In this document: piece after piece, positions 13,442-26,352 of the stretch
Numbering within the stretch: position 1 is the stretch's first letter
Layout: each line of letters begins with the position of its first letter
NCBI GenBank assembly: GCA_013399875.1
Contig: VXAZ01009313.1
Span: forward strand, 62,648 to 126,647
Direction: 5' to 3'
DNA length: 64,000 nucleotides
Source: Gymnorhina tibicen
Taxonomy: Eukaryota; Chordata; Aves; Passeriformes; Artamidae
Made by a program: the position numbers and the translations under genes
Notes under the pieces: generated by a model
The model's database searches: none
What the model was told of the DNA's origin: nothing
What the model saw: the letters and a program-made list of their open reading frames with translations, nothing else

Positions 13442-13880
13442 TTTCAAAAGACCTTTGACAAGGTCCTTGACAGGTTACTAAAGAAGTATGTAGGCATAAG
13501 ATTAGATGTAAAGAATTGATATGGATCAGGAACTGACTTGGAGTCAGGAAACAAATATTACATGACCTATTTTTCTCAAAAAATAATTTGCTGCAAAATA
13601 CAAAAGATCAATAGCAGAGTGTCTGGGGATTCTATGTTTGATCCACTGTTCATTATTTTTATTAGTGTTCTGGGAAAGGAATTAGCAATGAGGTAAAAAA
13701 TTGCAGATGGCACAAAGTTATTTTGCTGGTCAAGATCAGAGAGGAATGCAAGGAACTTCAGTGAATTATATTCAAAGTTAGACATATGGGTAATATTTCA
13801 TCAAATAAATAGCCAAGTTGATTAAAAAACCTACAAACAATGATCACTGAAGAGGAAAATACCTCTTGTGTGGTCCTAAA
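13442..13880 (+). mobile_element. Old CR1-type LINE fragment, reverse-transcriptase region
   Basis: The plus-strand translation shows pieces of a CR1 reverse transcriptase in order: KTFDKVLDRLLKK, then a DPLFIIFI-like segment, then LGKELAMR. These match the LDFxKAFDxV, GPLLFxIFIND and LEKG blocks of the family. Frameshifts and stops are frequent and the FADD catalytic box is no longer readable, so it is long dead. It is more diverged than the other CR1 pieces and starts directly beside the antisense LTR. The right boundary is uncertain and decayed CR1 may continue. Confidence 0.7.
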
Positions 13881-16800
13881 TTACCTGTACTATTGGATGA
13901 AATAGTTTCAATAGTCACAGCTCAGCTGTGATGACCTCAGTTTCATAACCAGTTACAGTTAAAACCAAATCACAATAAATAAAGGCAGCATATGGAATTG
14001 CATACAATGCATAAAAATATTAATATCTATTAATAATTAATAAAATATTATATATTAATTTTACAGCTCAATAAGTTTAATAGTTTCAAGTGGCTCAGAG
14101 AAAGAACAGAATAATAAATGTCTTGAAAGATTTCAAACAAAAATATATGAAAAAATTGATGCTGGTAATATCTATGAATAGCAATTGATTTTCAGAAGGT
14201 AAATGGAGAAATTCTGTTCTAACACAAAATGGGTCTCAATTCAAAATTTATTTTCAAAAATCCTTGCAAATTTTATAATCATGCACAATAACCTAAGAAG
14301 TTAATTGTCCAAGCATGTTATGGAGATCAAGAATATTGCAATCTTCAAAAACAAAGGGATTTTTTACAGACAACAAATAAAACCAAAATTTTAACAGTTA
14401 AAAATATCAAATGCTATGGAAATGAAACCTCTTAGTTCAAGGCTTAAACTTCAACCCAGTTCCAGGCAATTACGAAAATAACTAAGGTTATCCTTTTATT
14501 TTTAGTGAGGCAAATACACTCATAAACACAGGGGCTGCTGCTCTTTGATGGAAGAAGAACACATCAGTAAAAAATGTATATTTTCTCCAGAATGCCAACC
14601 CCATTTTGCCATCAATACAGCCCTACCTATAACTGAAGAAGTGTTACTTGCCTAAATTAAAGCAACACACTTCATTACCTCCTATGTTAAGAAATCAAAA
14701 TATTCCACAGTAAATGAGGAAATGAGCTCAGGCTTCCTAAGTTAAGTCTTTTAAGTTAAGTACATACCTGGGGAAAGAAAAGTTGAATTTTTAACAGATA
14801 CTGCTGTCTGGATTTACAGAACAGCTGAATTGGTCTAATTTTTCTGAAATTCTTCTAACTGCTTTTCTATGTATTTGTAAATGGCAATCAGATCACTCTT
14901 AGGAATGTTAGTGATAGGACTTATGTTGGGCCTTCACTTTTAAACGTTACCTTACATACATACCTGTAGCAAAGGTATTTTATAATCATTTTAATTAGAT
15001 CATATACACAATGGGTATTTTACAGATTCTGCTTTTTTTTATTTTATAGTTTATGATCATTTCATTTTGAAAATTAATGATAATAAAATTGCAAATACAT
15101 ACTGAAATTTTCTGCTGAAATTTTCTCATCTTGAATATAGTTCTTCAAAGATACCGGTGTGTTTTTAGGTGGAAATATCTGGATATTGTTTCAGACTTCA
15201 CACCGAAGGCAGCAGTCTTAGAAGTCTCCATTTTCATATTAATGGCACATTACACACTCTACACTGTCAGTAAGTCAGTCTCATTCAATGGATAGAATAG
15301 ACAGTTTTGCAAGTTGAAAAGTAAGTAACCGTATCAGAAACCTGGTTGGGTTGATACGATTCATATCGCTTTTTTCCCAGAACAATTAAAATTGTGATGT
15401 AACCACTCAGAACAGGCCTTAAGCACTTAACACAGGACTGGAACAGGAAGCCTTGAGGAGACAGTAATCTCTTTAATCATCTCTGGCTGGAGAAAACAGT
15501 GGAGGACAAAAAGTACATAATTTTTAGCTGAACTGATTTATTCTTCTTCAAATGGAAGGAAAAGCATACTATCAGAAAAAGGAGATGGGTGAACTACTTT
15601 GGGCAACGAAAAAAATGCTACATATGAGGAATTAGGTTAGAATAGTATTTGGTCTGATTCCTACCATCCATTCCCACATTATATTTGCACAAGAAAACAT
15701 TATTTCTTATTTGAACAGAATAAATCAGAACAATAAATCTTTTGCAATCCTTAATTTTATTGATTACAAAGACCTGTACCCATGGTAGTAGCGTGCCAGG
15801 AGTGGTGTCATTTAAGCTGTAGTTTGCAGACAATAAAATCTTGGGTTCAAATTTGAGTTGGTATATTCTTGATGGTCTGTGGATACAGAAAAAATTAAAA
15901 CTTATCTCAACACCATCAGTGGTCTGCCTCAAAGATTACGGTGCAGTGTGATGCAAGCATTTAGCATCATAGAGACCTTACAAGCCTGATAAGCTTACAA
16001 GGCACAAGAACAGATATTCACTGCAGGTCCAGGAAGCACCATTTGCCAGAGATGACAAGACCTGATGCTCAGAAAGGCCCAGTGCCATTCTGACAGCATT
16101 ATAATGCTTGCTTCTCCAGAGCAATCTTGGTTACCCAGCTGAGGCAACACTGCACCTCACCCTGTTGGGCAGCAGAAACAAACTTGAGAGACAGTCAAGC
16201 ATGAATTTTGTATCCATTTAGACACCCATAAAGCAGATGAAGGTACAGCAAAAACATGCTGAATCACTTAAAGAAACAAGTGTCTAAAAATAGGGCAGAA
16301 TGTGCTACTTAAAGGACTCTACATTTTCTTTGGCAATGTCTTATTTGTCCCTAAATTTGTCACCCCTCTCCCAGTGTCTTTTATGTATTCATTTATTCTT
16401 TACCTTGATAATCTTGTTAAAATGGCTAATAATGAGGGCTGCATATTGAAATCTTTCTTGGGGCTTTCTTGTTAAAACTGCTCCCGTAAGACTTTTGCTT
16501 TACAGAAACAAAGATGTAAGTACAGATAATAGAAAAAATTTTTAATGTTTACATGGATATTACCTGATTTAAAAAATAGACTTTTGTATAAGTACTGATT
16601 GAAATCAGATTTTTTATCTGCAGGAAAGTAAGTGAGGAGAAAGAAATCTCTTTTCAAAGCATGTTTTCTTCATATATCACTGTGACAGCATTTTAAATCA
16701 TCCTCCTGCTGTGGTTATATATATTCTGGTCCTTATTAGCAACACTGCAAATATGGGTTATCAAACATGTCCTTGAATAATCAGATCAGGCTTTCATACA

Positions 16801-17284
16801 TAAAGCAAAAAAGATACAATCTAGGAGAGTCTGCCATTTCAAACCTTATTTAAATTGCAGACAATTTCTCCCTTCCTACTCTTGTGCTTGTAAGAATTCT
16901 TACACCCATCAGCAGCTGGTTTCATTTGAGATATGGTGATTGCTTTGCTTGATGAAATATACACACAATGTGGATGATTTATTGCTAATGCTTGTAGAGT
17001 TTTGTGTTAATTGCTGAAAAATAGGAAATATATGGTTAGCTTCTTAGATGCCACTGCATTTTTATGAGTAATTTCAGGTAAATAACAGATATTCGTATCA
17101 CCTGCATTCTACTGAAACACAGGCAGCTTCTAGGGCACTATTAGTACTTGATTCTTCTGCAAAGATTCTCAGTGCTTTTGAATACATGGATATAAAGGGT
17201 GATGGACCTTAGGTTGATAAGCAGATGCATGACAATAATATTTTTTTAAATACAAGGAGAAAAATCATTATTGATTCTGTCTGT
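13881..17284. other. Unique AT-rich DNA, no gene recognised
   Basis: A very AT-rich patch lies at about 14008-14062. A small direct duplication of CTGAAATTTTCTG-type sequence occurs near 15105-15130. About 15950-16230 is locally less AT-rich but has no readable exon. The start of this stretch may include further decayed CR1. Confidence 0.55.
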
Positions 17285-17426
17285 CAATTTTTTTTTTAGT
17301 CTACCTGTTCTTTCTATGTATTTTCCCAAGAGAGTCTTTTTCATTGCAAGTTACGTTCTTCTGAAAGTGTTGCCTCTCTGTATGGTGTATTTTGCACATA
17401 TCAAACACTGGGGGTATCAAAGCAGA
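17285..17426. repeat. Dispersed direct duplication, copy 1
   Basis: 17298-17421 is identical, base for base over 124 bp, to 19690-19813 in the same orientation. Both copies are preceded by CAA and a T-run (10 T here, 7 T in the other). Similarity fades after GGGGTATCAAA. Read on the minus strand, the segment would end in a poly-A tail, as a retroposed RNA would. I do not recognise the sequence as any gene or repeat family. Confidence 0.9.
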
Positions 17427-19678
17427 AAAAGGAGAGGACGTTCCTCTCCCTGCCTCAGTTTATTTTCTATAGCATGGATGTAGATAAAAAACTGCAAGTC
17501 AACTATTTTCCAATGGAGTATTTGGATAGCTTGTTCAAATATTCAAAGGGCAAGGATCTTAGGTTACAAAAATCGTCACAGCTACTTCAGAGAGAAAAAA
17601 ATTAGTAACTTATTTGCATCCTGAAACACTCCACAGAAGCAGCATCAGCTAGGCACCATCTGTTTTAGAATTCTGAGAAACATTCAGTCTGGAAATAGAA
17701 AAAACTTTGCATTTGAGAAACGTTTCATAAGGAATACGTAAAACAAATCGTTACAAGATATTTTGCTATTGTGTGTATGTTTTGTATGAGCAAGAGATTT
17801 ACATAGGCATCAATGTGTGGAGTAAACAACTTATGCTGTAACAGCTAGGTCTAGAATTGTATGTGATAAAGGTCATATGTGCCAAGGACAAGTGTAGACT
17901 ATTTGTCTGTAGAAGTACTGATTCTTTAAGCCACTGGCTGGGGATCAACACTTACACTTATGGACTTTGATAGATTCTCCATTGTGTGGGAGTGTGAGCT
18001 AATTTACAAGGACAGATCTCCAGCCAAAATGAAATGTCAAAATTCTTCTGCTCTTTGATTCTCTGAGCTGACTTTAAATGTCAGGACCCAGAGATTCAAA
18101 ATGGTGCACACATAAAGATTATTCAGAATTTTTTTTTAATAAATGCAGTGAGTTAGAAAGACGTTTATACATGCATATTGAAATTATTTAGTGAAGAAAT
18201 AATCTTTGATTCTGCTAATAATGCAATTTGATTAGTTTATTAGCAAATATATGCATATGTGGTACTGATTTTAAAGATTCTCACCATCTGGTTGCAAATA
18301 CTTTCAAAATTTAATGAGTTTGAGGAAACTCTAGTACATGGAAATGAATAATACAAATTTCATTGTGTTATTTCTGTACATGAAGTCTATGATGCAATGT
18401 TCTTACACATTGGTCACTCTAATATTAAAGAAATTAGTTAAATGGCATATGGAAGTTTATTATAGGAGCCACTATTCCAGAATACTTGTATTCTATCTGT
18501 AAAAAATTTACTCTTAAATATTGCTAGTTGGATCTGATAACCTAGGGGGAAAATGCTGGTTTGGATGTTTACTCTTAGCTGACAGAAATAATCTTCAGTC
18601 TCGTTTTTTTGTGGTTTTCTGTATGACAACTGCTACAATGAAGGAGGTGTCTCCCAAAAGAGTATAATTAAATGTAAAGGATTCATAATGTTTCTTCTCA
18701 AAAGATGACTGGAAGATCAGAAAAAAAAAAAAAAAGGCTTTTCAGAAAAGGCCCCTATACTGTAGTCTATTATAAGCTTTATGCAGCCAATACTTTTCCA
18801 GAACCTGACTGCTAAAAAATATACTCTACAGAACAACTATTTCCATCATGTCTTTGACAAAGCCTGAATCTATACTCTTACTCTTGAAACAGTTTTTCTT
18901 TGCAGAATATAAGCCAAGATTCACTTGCTTATGAAAAGAGATTACATGTCTCTGTCATGTTGATAAAATGACAGACAGAAAACCTTCAGTATTCAGTCCT
19001 TACTGCAGGGATAATTGGTGTACTTTACAGAAAACAGAAGACTTAATGAAACAGAAAGACTGAACAGTCAGTCCTTGACTTAAGGTTTAGAACTTAAGAA
19101 AAAAGATGGCTCAGACTGTAAGGCACGCTTTTCACCTACCTGGCTGCAGCAGCACAGCTGTATGCTTTCTTGTGGGCTGCTTTCACCACAGCATAGACAG
19201 ACTCATGTTTTGTCATTATTTGTAACATGCTTGTTGATTTTTAAGTGCCACCTAAACTTCCCAGAGCTTTTACAAGCAATCTGTTGAGGTACCACTGAAT
19301 TCTGGAATTGGGGTGTTGCAAAATCTAAGTCTCTGTTTAGACATAATCGTTGATACTATGTTTGTGTACCATATGAGGGTACTCATTCAGCTACTTTGGT
19401 GATGGGAGGTACAAAACTGCACAATGACTCTCCAAATGTCCATACAAATGGAGACAGAGTAAAGAGGAGAAATATGAGTGAGAAAGAAAAAAGTCACAGT
19501 ACGGCAGAATGGTAGGAAAAGCAGTAGGTAAGCAGAGTCTGCTTTTGTTGCCACTTCATTCCTTAAATTAACCAGTATGTATTATAATGCTTATATATGT
19601 GCTAATTATTTCAGTCATGAAAATATTCTATTATGTATGTCAAGTGAAAAACAGCGATAAACACAAATAGAAGATGAA
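17427..19678. other. Unique DNA between the two duplicate copies
   Basis: No gene or interspersed repeat was recognised. It contains a poly-A run at 18720-18735. All open frames are under 65 codons. Confidence 0.55.
18720..18735. repeat. Poly-A run
   Basis: About 15-16 consecutive A residues follow GATCAG. No adjoining retroposon body was recognised. Confidence 0.8.
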
Positions 19679-19818
19679 ACAATTTTTTTAGTCTACCTGT
19701 TCTTTCTATGTATTTTCCCAAGAGAGTCTTTTTCATTGCAAGTTACGTTCTTCTGAAAGTGTTGCCTCTCTGTATGGTGTATTTTGCACATATCAAACAC
19801 TGGGGGTATCAAAACAGA
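19679..19818. repeat. Dispersed direct duplication, copy 2
   Basis: 19690-19813 matches 17298-17421 without a mismatch. An AAACA at 19677-19681 recurs at 19812-19816 and could be a short target-site duplication marking this copy as the insertion, but in AT-rich DNA that is weak. The copies are about 2.4 kb apart. Confidence 0.9.
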
Positions 19819-22800
19819 GTAAGGATTAGTTTTGAAGTCACTAAAAGACCGTATTAACATAAAGTAGTCTCATGTTCAAAAAAACAGTCATAATGTTCTC
19901 CATTACAGCAATCAGTCTGTCATATTTGTGTATTAAGTAGGCTATGTTAAATCATACATAATTATTAAACCATATATCTTTACATTCCACTTAAATTTCA
20001 GCATTCTGACACCGTTCTAGAGAGGAAGAAACTTGTATGTTTTAAGGAAAAATTATAAAACAACATACTGCTTTGAATGCATGTGACTCTTCCTTGCACC
20101 ACACTGTCATACAAAGATAAATATATGTTTTCCTAGCTTTAGAATAGAAGTAAATTAAGAGCTTCAATGAAATGCAAGAACTTAGGATTTATTGTAGAAC
20201 TTGCATTAAGTAGAAATTTCTCCAGGAAATCTGTCAAGAGAGCTAAGCAAGAAACTGGTCTAAAAATACAAGATGCAAAAATGTACTTGTAGATTTGTAA
20301 TTTCTGAGAAACACTGCATTTTCATTTAAGGTTTTAGGGGGGCAATGATTTTTGAATTAACTATGTGACATCACTGTCTCTAAATGCAAGTATCTGTTAC
20401 TTAGTGACAGTTCTGGCATGTCTGGCAGAACACTAATGTGCCCAGTTCTTCAGCAGAAAATTAGTCACTTCCATTCTAAAATCAGCAGCATTTTGATTAC
20501 TAGAATGGAAATTAATTCTTTAGAGGATTTTTTTTCCTTTTTTTTTTTTAATGAGAAGAGCAGTTTGAATTTTGGCTTTTTACCTCTCTAAGAAGAATAC
20601 TTTGTGAAATTTTTGTATGTAATTTCAAATCACCATTTTTACTGCAGCAGAACTTGGCTGTGCATGGTTCCAAATCCAACAGAGACCACTAGAGTAAAAA
20701 TAAATCCAGGATATTTTCTTCTAAAATTGCATAAAATAACAAGTGGGTTAAGTAAATTCTACTTCCGTCTGAATGACAGGTCAGTGGTCAGTGATTAACA
20801 TCTCAAGTTGGTTCAATTATAGCAGCATGAGTCTTACACAGCTCAGCAAGAGTGCAAACAAGCATTCTAAATGTGATTCTGGGAGATCTAAATTCATAGG
20901 AGATTCAGCTCAAGAAAGAAACTCAGGCCCAAGCATACATAGTAGAGGACCCAGAATGTTAATATGAATAATTAAGCAAACATTTCAGATTAAATATGTT
21001 GTCCATTGATTGGACATATTTTTATCAGTTATCATCCCATGTCATGATAGAATAGTAATTCTTCTGTAGCCTAGACTGTGGTGTCTTACAAGTTCCTTAT
21101 GTGCCCCTGCCACTGCCATTAGGAGCAAAACCTATGATCCCATTTCTGGGAAGGGAAGGAAAGGGAAACGTTGTTAAATTTTTTTGTATTCACCTGAAAA
21201 TAAAAGAATCTGAGAGTGAACTTATATGCTGAAGAGTACATCAGGCAATCATGGAAGTAAAAGGAATGAAGCAGAAGCCAAAGAACACTCTAAAATCCAT
21301 TTCCACCTAAATTACGAAACATCCTTAGCCAGCCTTATTATCAGATTTTTCATTTCGAGAGGATGATTTTGGGGAACTTACTCTTGAAAATCATGTGTGA
21401 ATGACACCTAGGTTTTGCAATAATGCTTCCTGTATCTAACAGGGACAAAAATGCTTCATTCAGAAAGAGGGTAGAGACAGCTAGATGTTAGTCAAAAGCC
21501 ATAAAAAAGAAAATAAATGACTTCTCATTTTTAAAATGTATCCTGTAATAAATGTGGCATATCTACACCTCATTGCTGCCACTTATTTTACATAGTCTTG
21601 TGAATCCTTCTTTGCAAAATGGTTTTAATCAGTGTGGGAAGGTATAGGAAACTGGCATGAAAATTTTCTCATATCCCCAATTTATTACTTTTAGAGATAT
21701 GATTCTGTATACTTCTAACTTGTAGTTTCTCAACTTTCTGTGTAGAGTGATGGAATATGTGTAAAGCGTGGTAGTTTCTGCAAGAAAACAAAACTGGATT
21801 CTGCAAAAATGTGCCATCAGCAGGGTTACAGAATAAGATGGTATCTCTAAGAGAGTTATCACCTAAAATTCCTAGAAGAGAATCAAAGTGGACTGCTGAA
21901 TACATGGAGACAATTTTCCAGGGACTGAAAAAAAGAATGCAGATGATTTTATATTCCCAGCTACACTGGACAGCAGGTGAAGAAGGATCTTTGTGTCAGG
22001 CAAAACCCCACGCTTCCAAATTGAAAAACCCCTGCTTCCCCCAACCAGTTGTATATGTTTCTTTGCTGAAGGGTGTCTCTTAGCTTTAAATGACCAAAGA
22101 TTTAAAAGAGCAGAGTTTCTAAAACAGAACTGCAAAGAACTGCACCCCCCCACACCAAAAAAAAGGATCAAAAAATCCCCCAAATGCTTCATATTTGACC
22201 ATGTTGGAAATACTGAAACAAAATTAATCTTAGGACTGCTGTAAAGCTATGAAGATAATTATTTTAAATACACAACAATCTCATAAGTGCAAGTGAAGAG
22301 AGGCTTGTATCACACTTCAGCTTAAAAAGAAGGATCCACAAAATTAACAGTGAAGCTATGGAGGGACTGAAAACATGTTACTTGGTCATGATTTCCAACT
22401 TATTCAGTGTTCAGCTCAGTTAAAGGTAAAAAAATGGCAGTGACCATAATTTAGAAGGAAGAAAGATCTGGAACAAAATCCTAAGCCATCCCTCACTCCT
22501 TTTTTATCTGTGATTTATAGCCCAAGTTAAATCTTGAAATAAGGCAATTCTTGTCAGTGCAAATTATTTTCTTCAGCAATTCTCTGTCACAGAATCCTAA
22601 GAAAGACATTTCTGTTATAGGGAAGAATCTGTCATTGTTTAAGATTTTTACAGTATTATAAGTCATTTTACAGAATATGTTGCTGTCTTACTGAGCTGGG
22701 AGAGAATTGTTGGGTTCAATCTGTTAAATGCAGGAATTGACCATTTCAGTTGAACAAGTTTTGAGTGTCTACTCTATTAGTTATAGGAAAGCTCTAGAAG

Positions 22801-22898
22801 GACATCAGCTAACATAGGCATATTGTATGTATTGTAGAGCTTTAAAAATAAGGAAAAATACTTACTTTTTGTTTTACAACCTACAATCTTACCTACAA
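19819..22898. other. Unique AT-rich DNA, no gene recognised
   Basis: Open frames up to 106 codons cluster around 21630-22240 on both strands but have no motif I know, and overlapping frames on opposite strands argue against coding. A T-rich run lies at 20528-20550. Confidence 0.55.
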
Positions 22899-23080
22899 GT
22901 ATATATACATTATATATATGCATTCGATATATATCTAATACATGAAATATTAATGATATATATTATATGTAATTACTGCATATAATTACTGTATATCTTA
23001 TGGTATACAATATATAATGTATAATTTATTGTATATAATATATATTATATATGTATTTTATATTTTTATATACATATATT
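22899..23080. repeat. TA-rich imperfect tandem repeat
   Basis: About 180 bp is made almost entirely of TATA, ATAT and TATATGTAATTACTG-like words. It contains a local near-repeat (ATTACTGCATATA / ATTACTGTATATC). It is probably length-variable and prone to unwinding. Confidence 0.85.
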
Positions 23081-23754
23081 ACCTGTATGCCTCGGTAGCA
23101 TGTACTGATTTTTTTCAGTGCAAATTGAGAGATCTACAGCAGGATGCTGATTTCTTTCTTTAAAGAGCTTTTCTTTTTCTGACTTATTTCTTTTCTGACA
23201 ATAAAAGCTATGGAAGTATAAAATGAAGTTTTAACCTTTGTGTGATGCTAGATAGGTGTGATGCCAGATAGGCTTTTTCCACTTCCTGGGGAGAAGACTC
23301 TGTGATTTTCTGATCAGTGCAAGCACGTCCACAGCAATTGGAATCATGTTTCCCTCACCACAATCATTAAAGAACATGCAAAATGGTACATTAATTTACA
23401 CTGATTTAGCTTCAGTTGTTGCTCAAATGTCCTTCTGAGATTTACTCTGAAAATTAAATTGACATAACTATTAAGCAATACATATTTATGTAGTGGCGCA
23501 TATATATATATATGCGCGTGTAAAAACATCACGTCAGAGCTGCATGAATCTGACATTCAAGTAGAGAAATGCTACAAAAAGTGAGTCTTTTACAACAGAA
23601 GCCTAACTTTTAAAACTTCCTTCGAATTCTTGAGGTCATTCTTTTCTCTTTCCCATACTCTTCTGTGACACAGACTATGAAAGACACAGACAATGTCTGA
23701 AAGGCCTGAAATAAAATTGGATTGAGACTGCTTGATGAAACAGAATTGCCACAA
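23081..23754. other. Short unique stretch containing a perfect palindrome
   Basis: No gene is visible. It contains the 22-bp palindrome at 23496-23517 and ends where CR1 similarity begins. Confidence 0.55.
23496..23517. repeat. Perfect 22-bp palindrome GCGC(AT)7GCGC
   Basis: The two halves are exact reverse complements with no spacer. GCGC clamps flank seven AT steps, so the block can form a cruciform or left-handed tract. Microsatellite origin is the simplest explanation for the AT core. Confidence 0.95.
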
Positions 23755-25197
23755 GTCAGTGGGGTCTGAAGAGATTTACCCCAGCATCCTAAGGGAACTG
23801 GCTGATGTTATTGCCAAGCTGCTCTCCTTCGTATTTGAGAAATCGTGGTGGTCAGATGAAGTCCCTGCTGACAGGAAAAAGGGAAAAATTTTCCCTAATT
23901 AAAAAAGGGAGAAAAAACATGGGGACCTACAGACTGGTGAGCCTCACATCTGTGCTTGGGAAGACTGTGGAGCAGAGCCTTGTGAGGTAAGGTCAAGACA
24001 CATTCAGTACAAGGTGGTGATCTTGGAGATAGCCAGAACACCCCAGTGGCCTCCTATGATGGAGGGACTACAACGGTTGTCCGGGGAAGACTGACCAACA
24101 TCATCTGCCTCAACTTCTGTAAGGTCTTTGACATGTTCCCACATGGCACCTTTATCTCCAAATTGGAGAAATGGATTGGAAGGGTGACATTTTGGTGGAT
24201 GAGGAATTGTCTGGATACATTCAGGCAGTGAGTCATAGTCAGTGGTTTTATGTCCAGGTGGAGACTGGTGGCAAGCGGTGTCCCTCACGGCTCAGGTATG
24301 GGACCAGTGCCCTTGAATACCTTCATCAGTGACACAGCCAGTGGGATTGAGTGCAGCCTCAGCAAGTTTGCAGATGACACGTAACTGAGCAACGCAGGTG
24401 ACATAACAAATGAACAGGATACCATCCAGAGGGACCTGACAAGCTCAAGGAGTGGGCCCACGAGAACCTAGTGTGGTTCAACAAGTTCCAATGCAAGGTA
24501 CAACGCCTGGGTTGGGCCAATCCCAGACATTGTACAAATTGAGAGAACTCATTTAGAGCAGCCTTGTGGAGAAGAACTTAAAGTTTGTCATGGATGAAAA
24601 GCTGGACAGGAGCTAACAGTGTGTGACCACAGCCCAGAAATCCAATCACATCCTGGGCTACATCAAAACAGGAGTGACCAGCAGCTTGAGGGAGGTGATT
24701 CTCCCCCTATACTCTGTCTTCATGAGACCCCACTTAGGTGTTGTGCCTAGCTCTTGGGACCTCAGCAGAAGAAAGACGTAAACCTCTTGGAATGGGTCCC
24801 CGAGGAAGGCCATGAAGATGATCAGAGTGTGAGGTGTTATTTGGCCTGGAGAAGAGAAGGCTCTGGGGAGACCATATGAGAGGCTTCCAGTACATAAAGG
24901 GGCTTATAAAAAAAGAGAAAGAGGGACCTCTAACATGGCCATGTAGTGATAGGAAATGGGGGAATAGTTTTAAACTAAAAGATGAATATTTAGGTTAGAT
25001 GTGAGGAAGACATTCTCTACTCGGAGGATACAGGATGTGAGGTACAGGAACAGGTTGTCCAGAGAAGTTGTGGATACCCCATCCCTGAAAGTGTTCAAGA
25101 CCAGGTCTCCCTGAGCAACCTGGTGCAGTGAAAGATGTCCCTGCCCGTGGCAGTAGGGTTGAAATTTCCAGCCTTAGCCATTCGATGATTCCATAAC
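23755..25197 (+). mobile_element. CR1 LINE, 5'-truncated, sense strand
   Basis: About 1.44 kb runs from inside the CR1 reverse-transcriptase ORF to the CR1 3' end. Translated blocks in order are a YRLVSLTSVLGKTVEQ segment (family YRPVSLTSVPGKIMEQ), IICLNFCKVFDMFPH (family IIYLDFCKAFDTVPH), a GPVPLNTFISDTASGIE-like block, and KFADDT. The FADD catalytic box is intact but is followed at once by a TAA stop. The non-coding tail follows: GAACAGGTTGTCCAGAGAAG, then ATGTCCCTGCCCGTGGCAG, ending in CCATTCGATGATTCCATAA, the CR1 terminal repeat. Frameshifts and stops make it inactive. Truncation at the 5' end is usual for CR1. The left boundary is approximate. Confidence 0.93.
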
Positions 25198-26352
25198 ATA
25201 CCTTCTAATCACTGGCAATTTTTAAACTAGGCAAATAAATCAACTGAGCTCTTTTACAGTTATAATATTTTAATGATGTGGGGAACTATTAAAATTTTAA
25301 AAACCTGGACAAGGTTGAAATAGTTAAGACCTTTCCATAATGCTGGCAAGAAGAACATTTCAAGTTTGTTATATTACACAGCATGGAAACTGTGCACTGA
25401 GACTTCAAGTGGGAGAGGAATTTCCATATCACTTTTGCACTATGTGAAATGAATGATTGTTTTGATCACATCGCAGATAAATGAAACATTGAATTAACTT
25501 ATTTGGCCACATAAAGAAACAGTAGAAACACATAAAGTCATAGGTCTTCACTCCTACATCTTTGCATTCATTTCCCTAGCAATCACATTCAGAGAAATAA
25601 AGGATATTAACATTTTTGAACTGAGAAGATAAATGACTACTTGCAAAGTATAGACAGAACTGCACTCCAGTAAGCAAAGTTTAATAGATAACCAACATAT
25701 TCCATTATTAAATTTCACATTACAGAGGTAGTCAATCTTTCTCAGGCCAAGAAAAGAAAGCATACAGTGTGAGAGAGACACAAAGAAAATACCAAGCTAC
25801 AGCATCTCTTAACACCATTCTTCACTTCCTCTCACCTTCCCCATAATAGTCTCTGAGTCACAAGAACATATCACAAGCCCATACACTCACCACACACACT
25901 AGCTCTTGGCTTCAGCTCAATTCAGAAGACACAGCTTAAAAAAAAATAGTAAGAAAAAGGGAGAAGCATAAACGTAAGACATGAATCACTCTTTTGGCCA
26001 TTCCTGTCACAGAATAAAGTCACCGAGTGAGAAATCAGAAGTTCTTTACCCAGGAAAAAAAAATCACCACAGGGGAAGGACGTTCCATAAATCTTTAATT
26101 CAAACACCTGAAGAACTATGACTTATCTGTGTAACAGGAAAGCTGAAAATACTTGATTCATGTACTGACTCAAAACTATTCTAAGAGATCAGTGTTTTGC
26201 TAAGTATCTACAATATGAACAGTTTTTAGTTATCGTCAGTTCTCATAGCTTTTAGCCTCCCTTCTCTGCATTTTGAGGTTTAAATTGTCTTCTGTGCATT
26301 CATCTATCAGCAAGAAGTGGCAGACCATGTTTGCGAAGACTGTGGAGCAGAG
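25198..26352. other. Unique DNA up to an assembly gap
   Basis: No gene or repeat was recognised except at the extreme right edge. There the last 18 bases before the gap (GAAGACTGTGGAGCAGAG) match CR1 sequence at 23960-23977. Confidence 0.55.
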
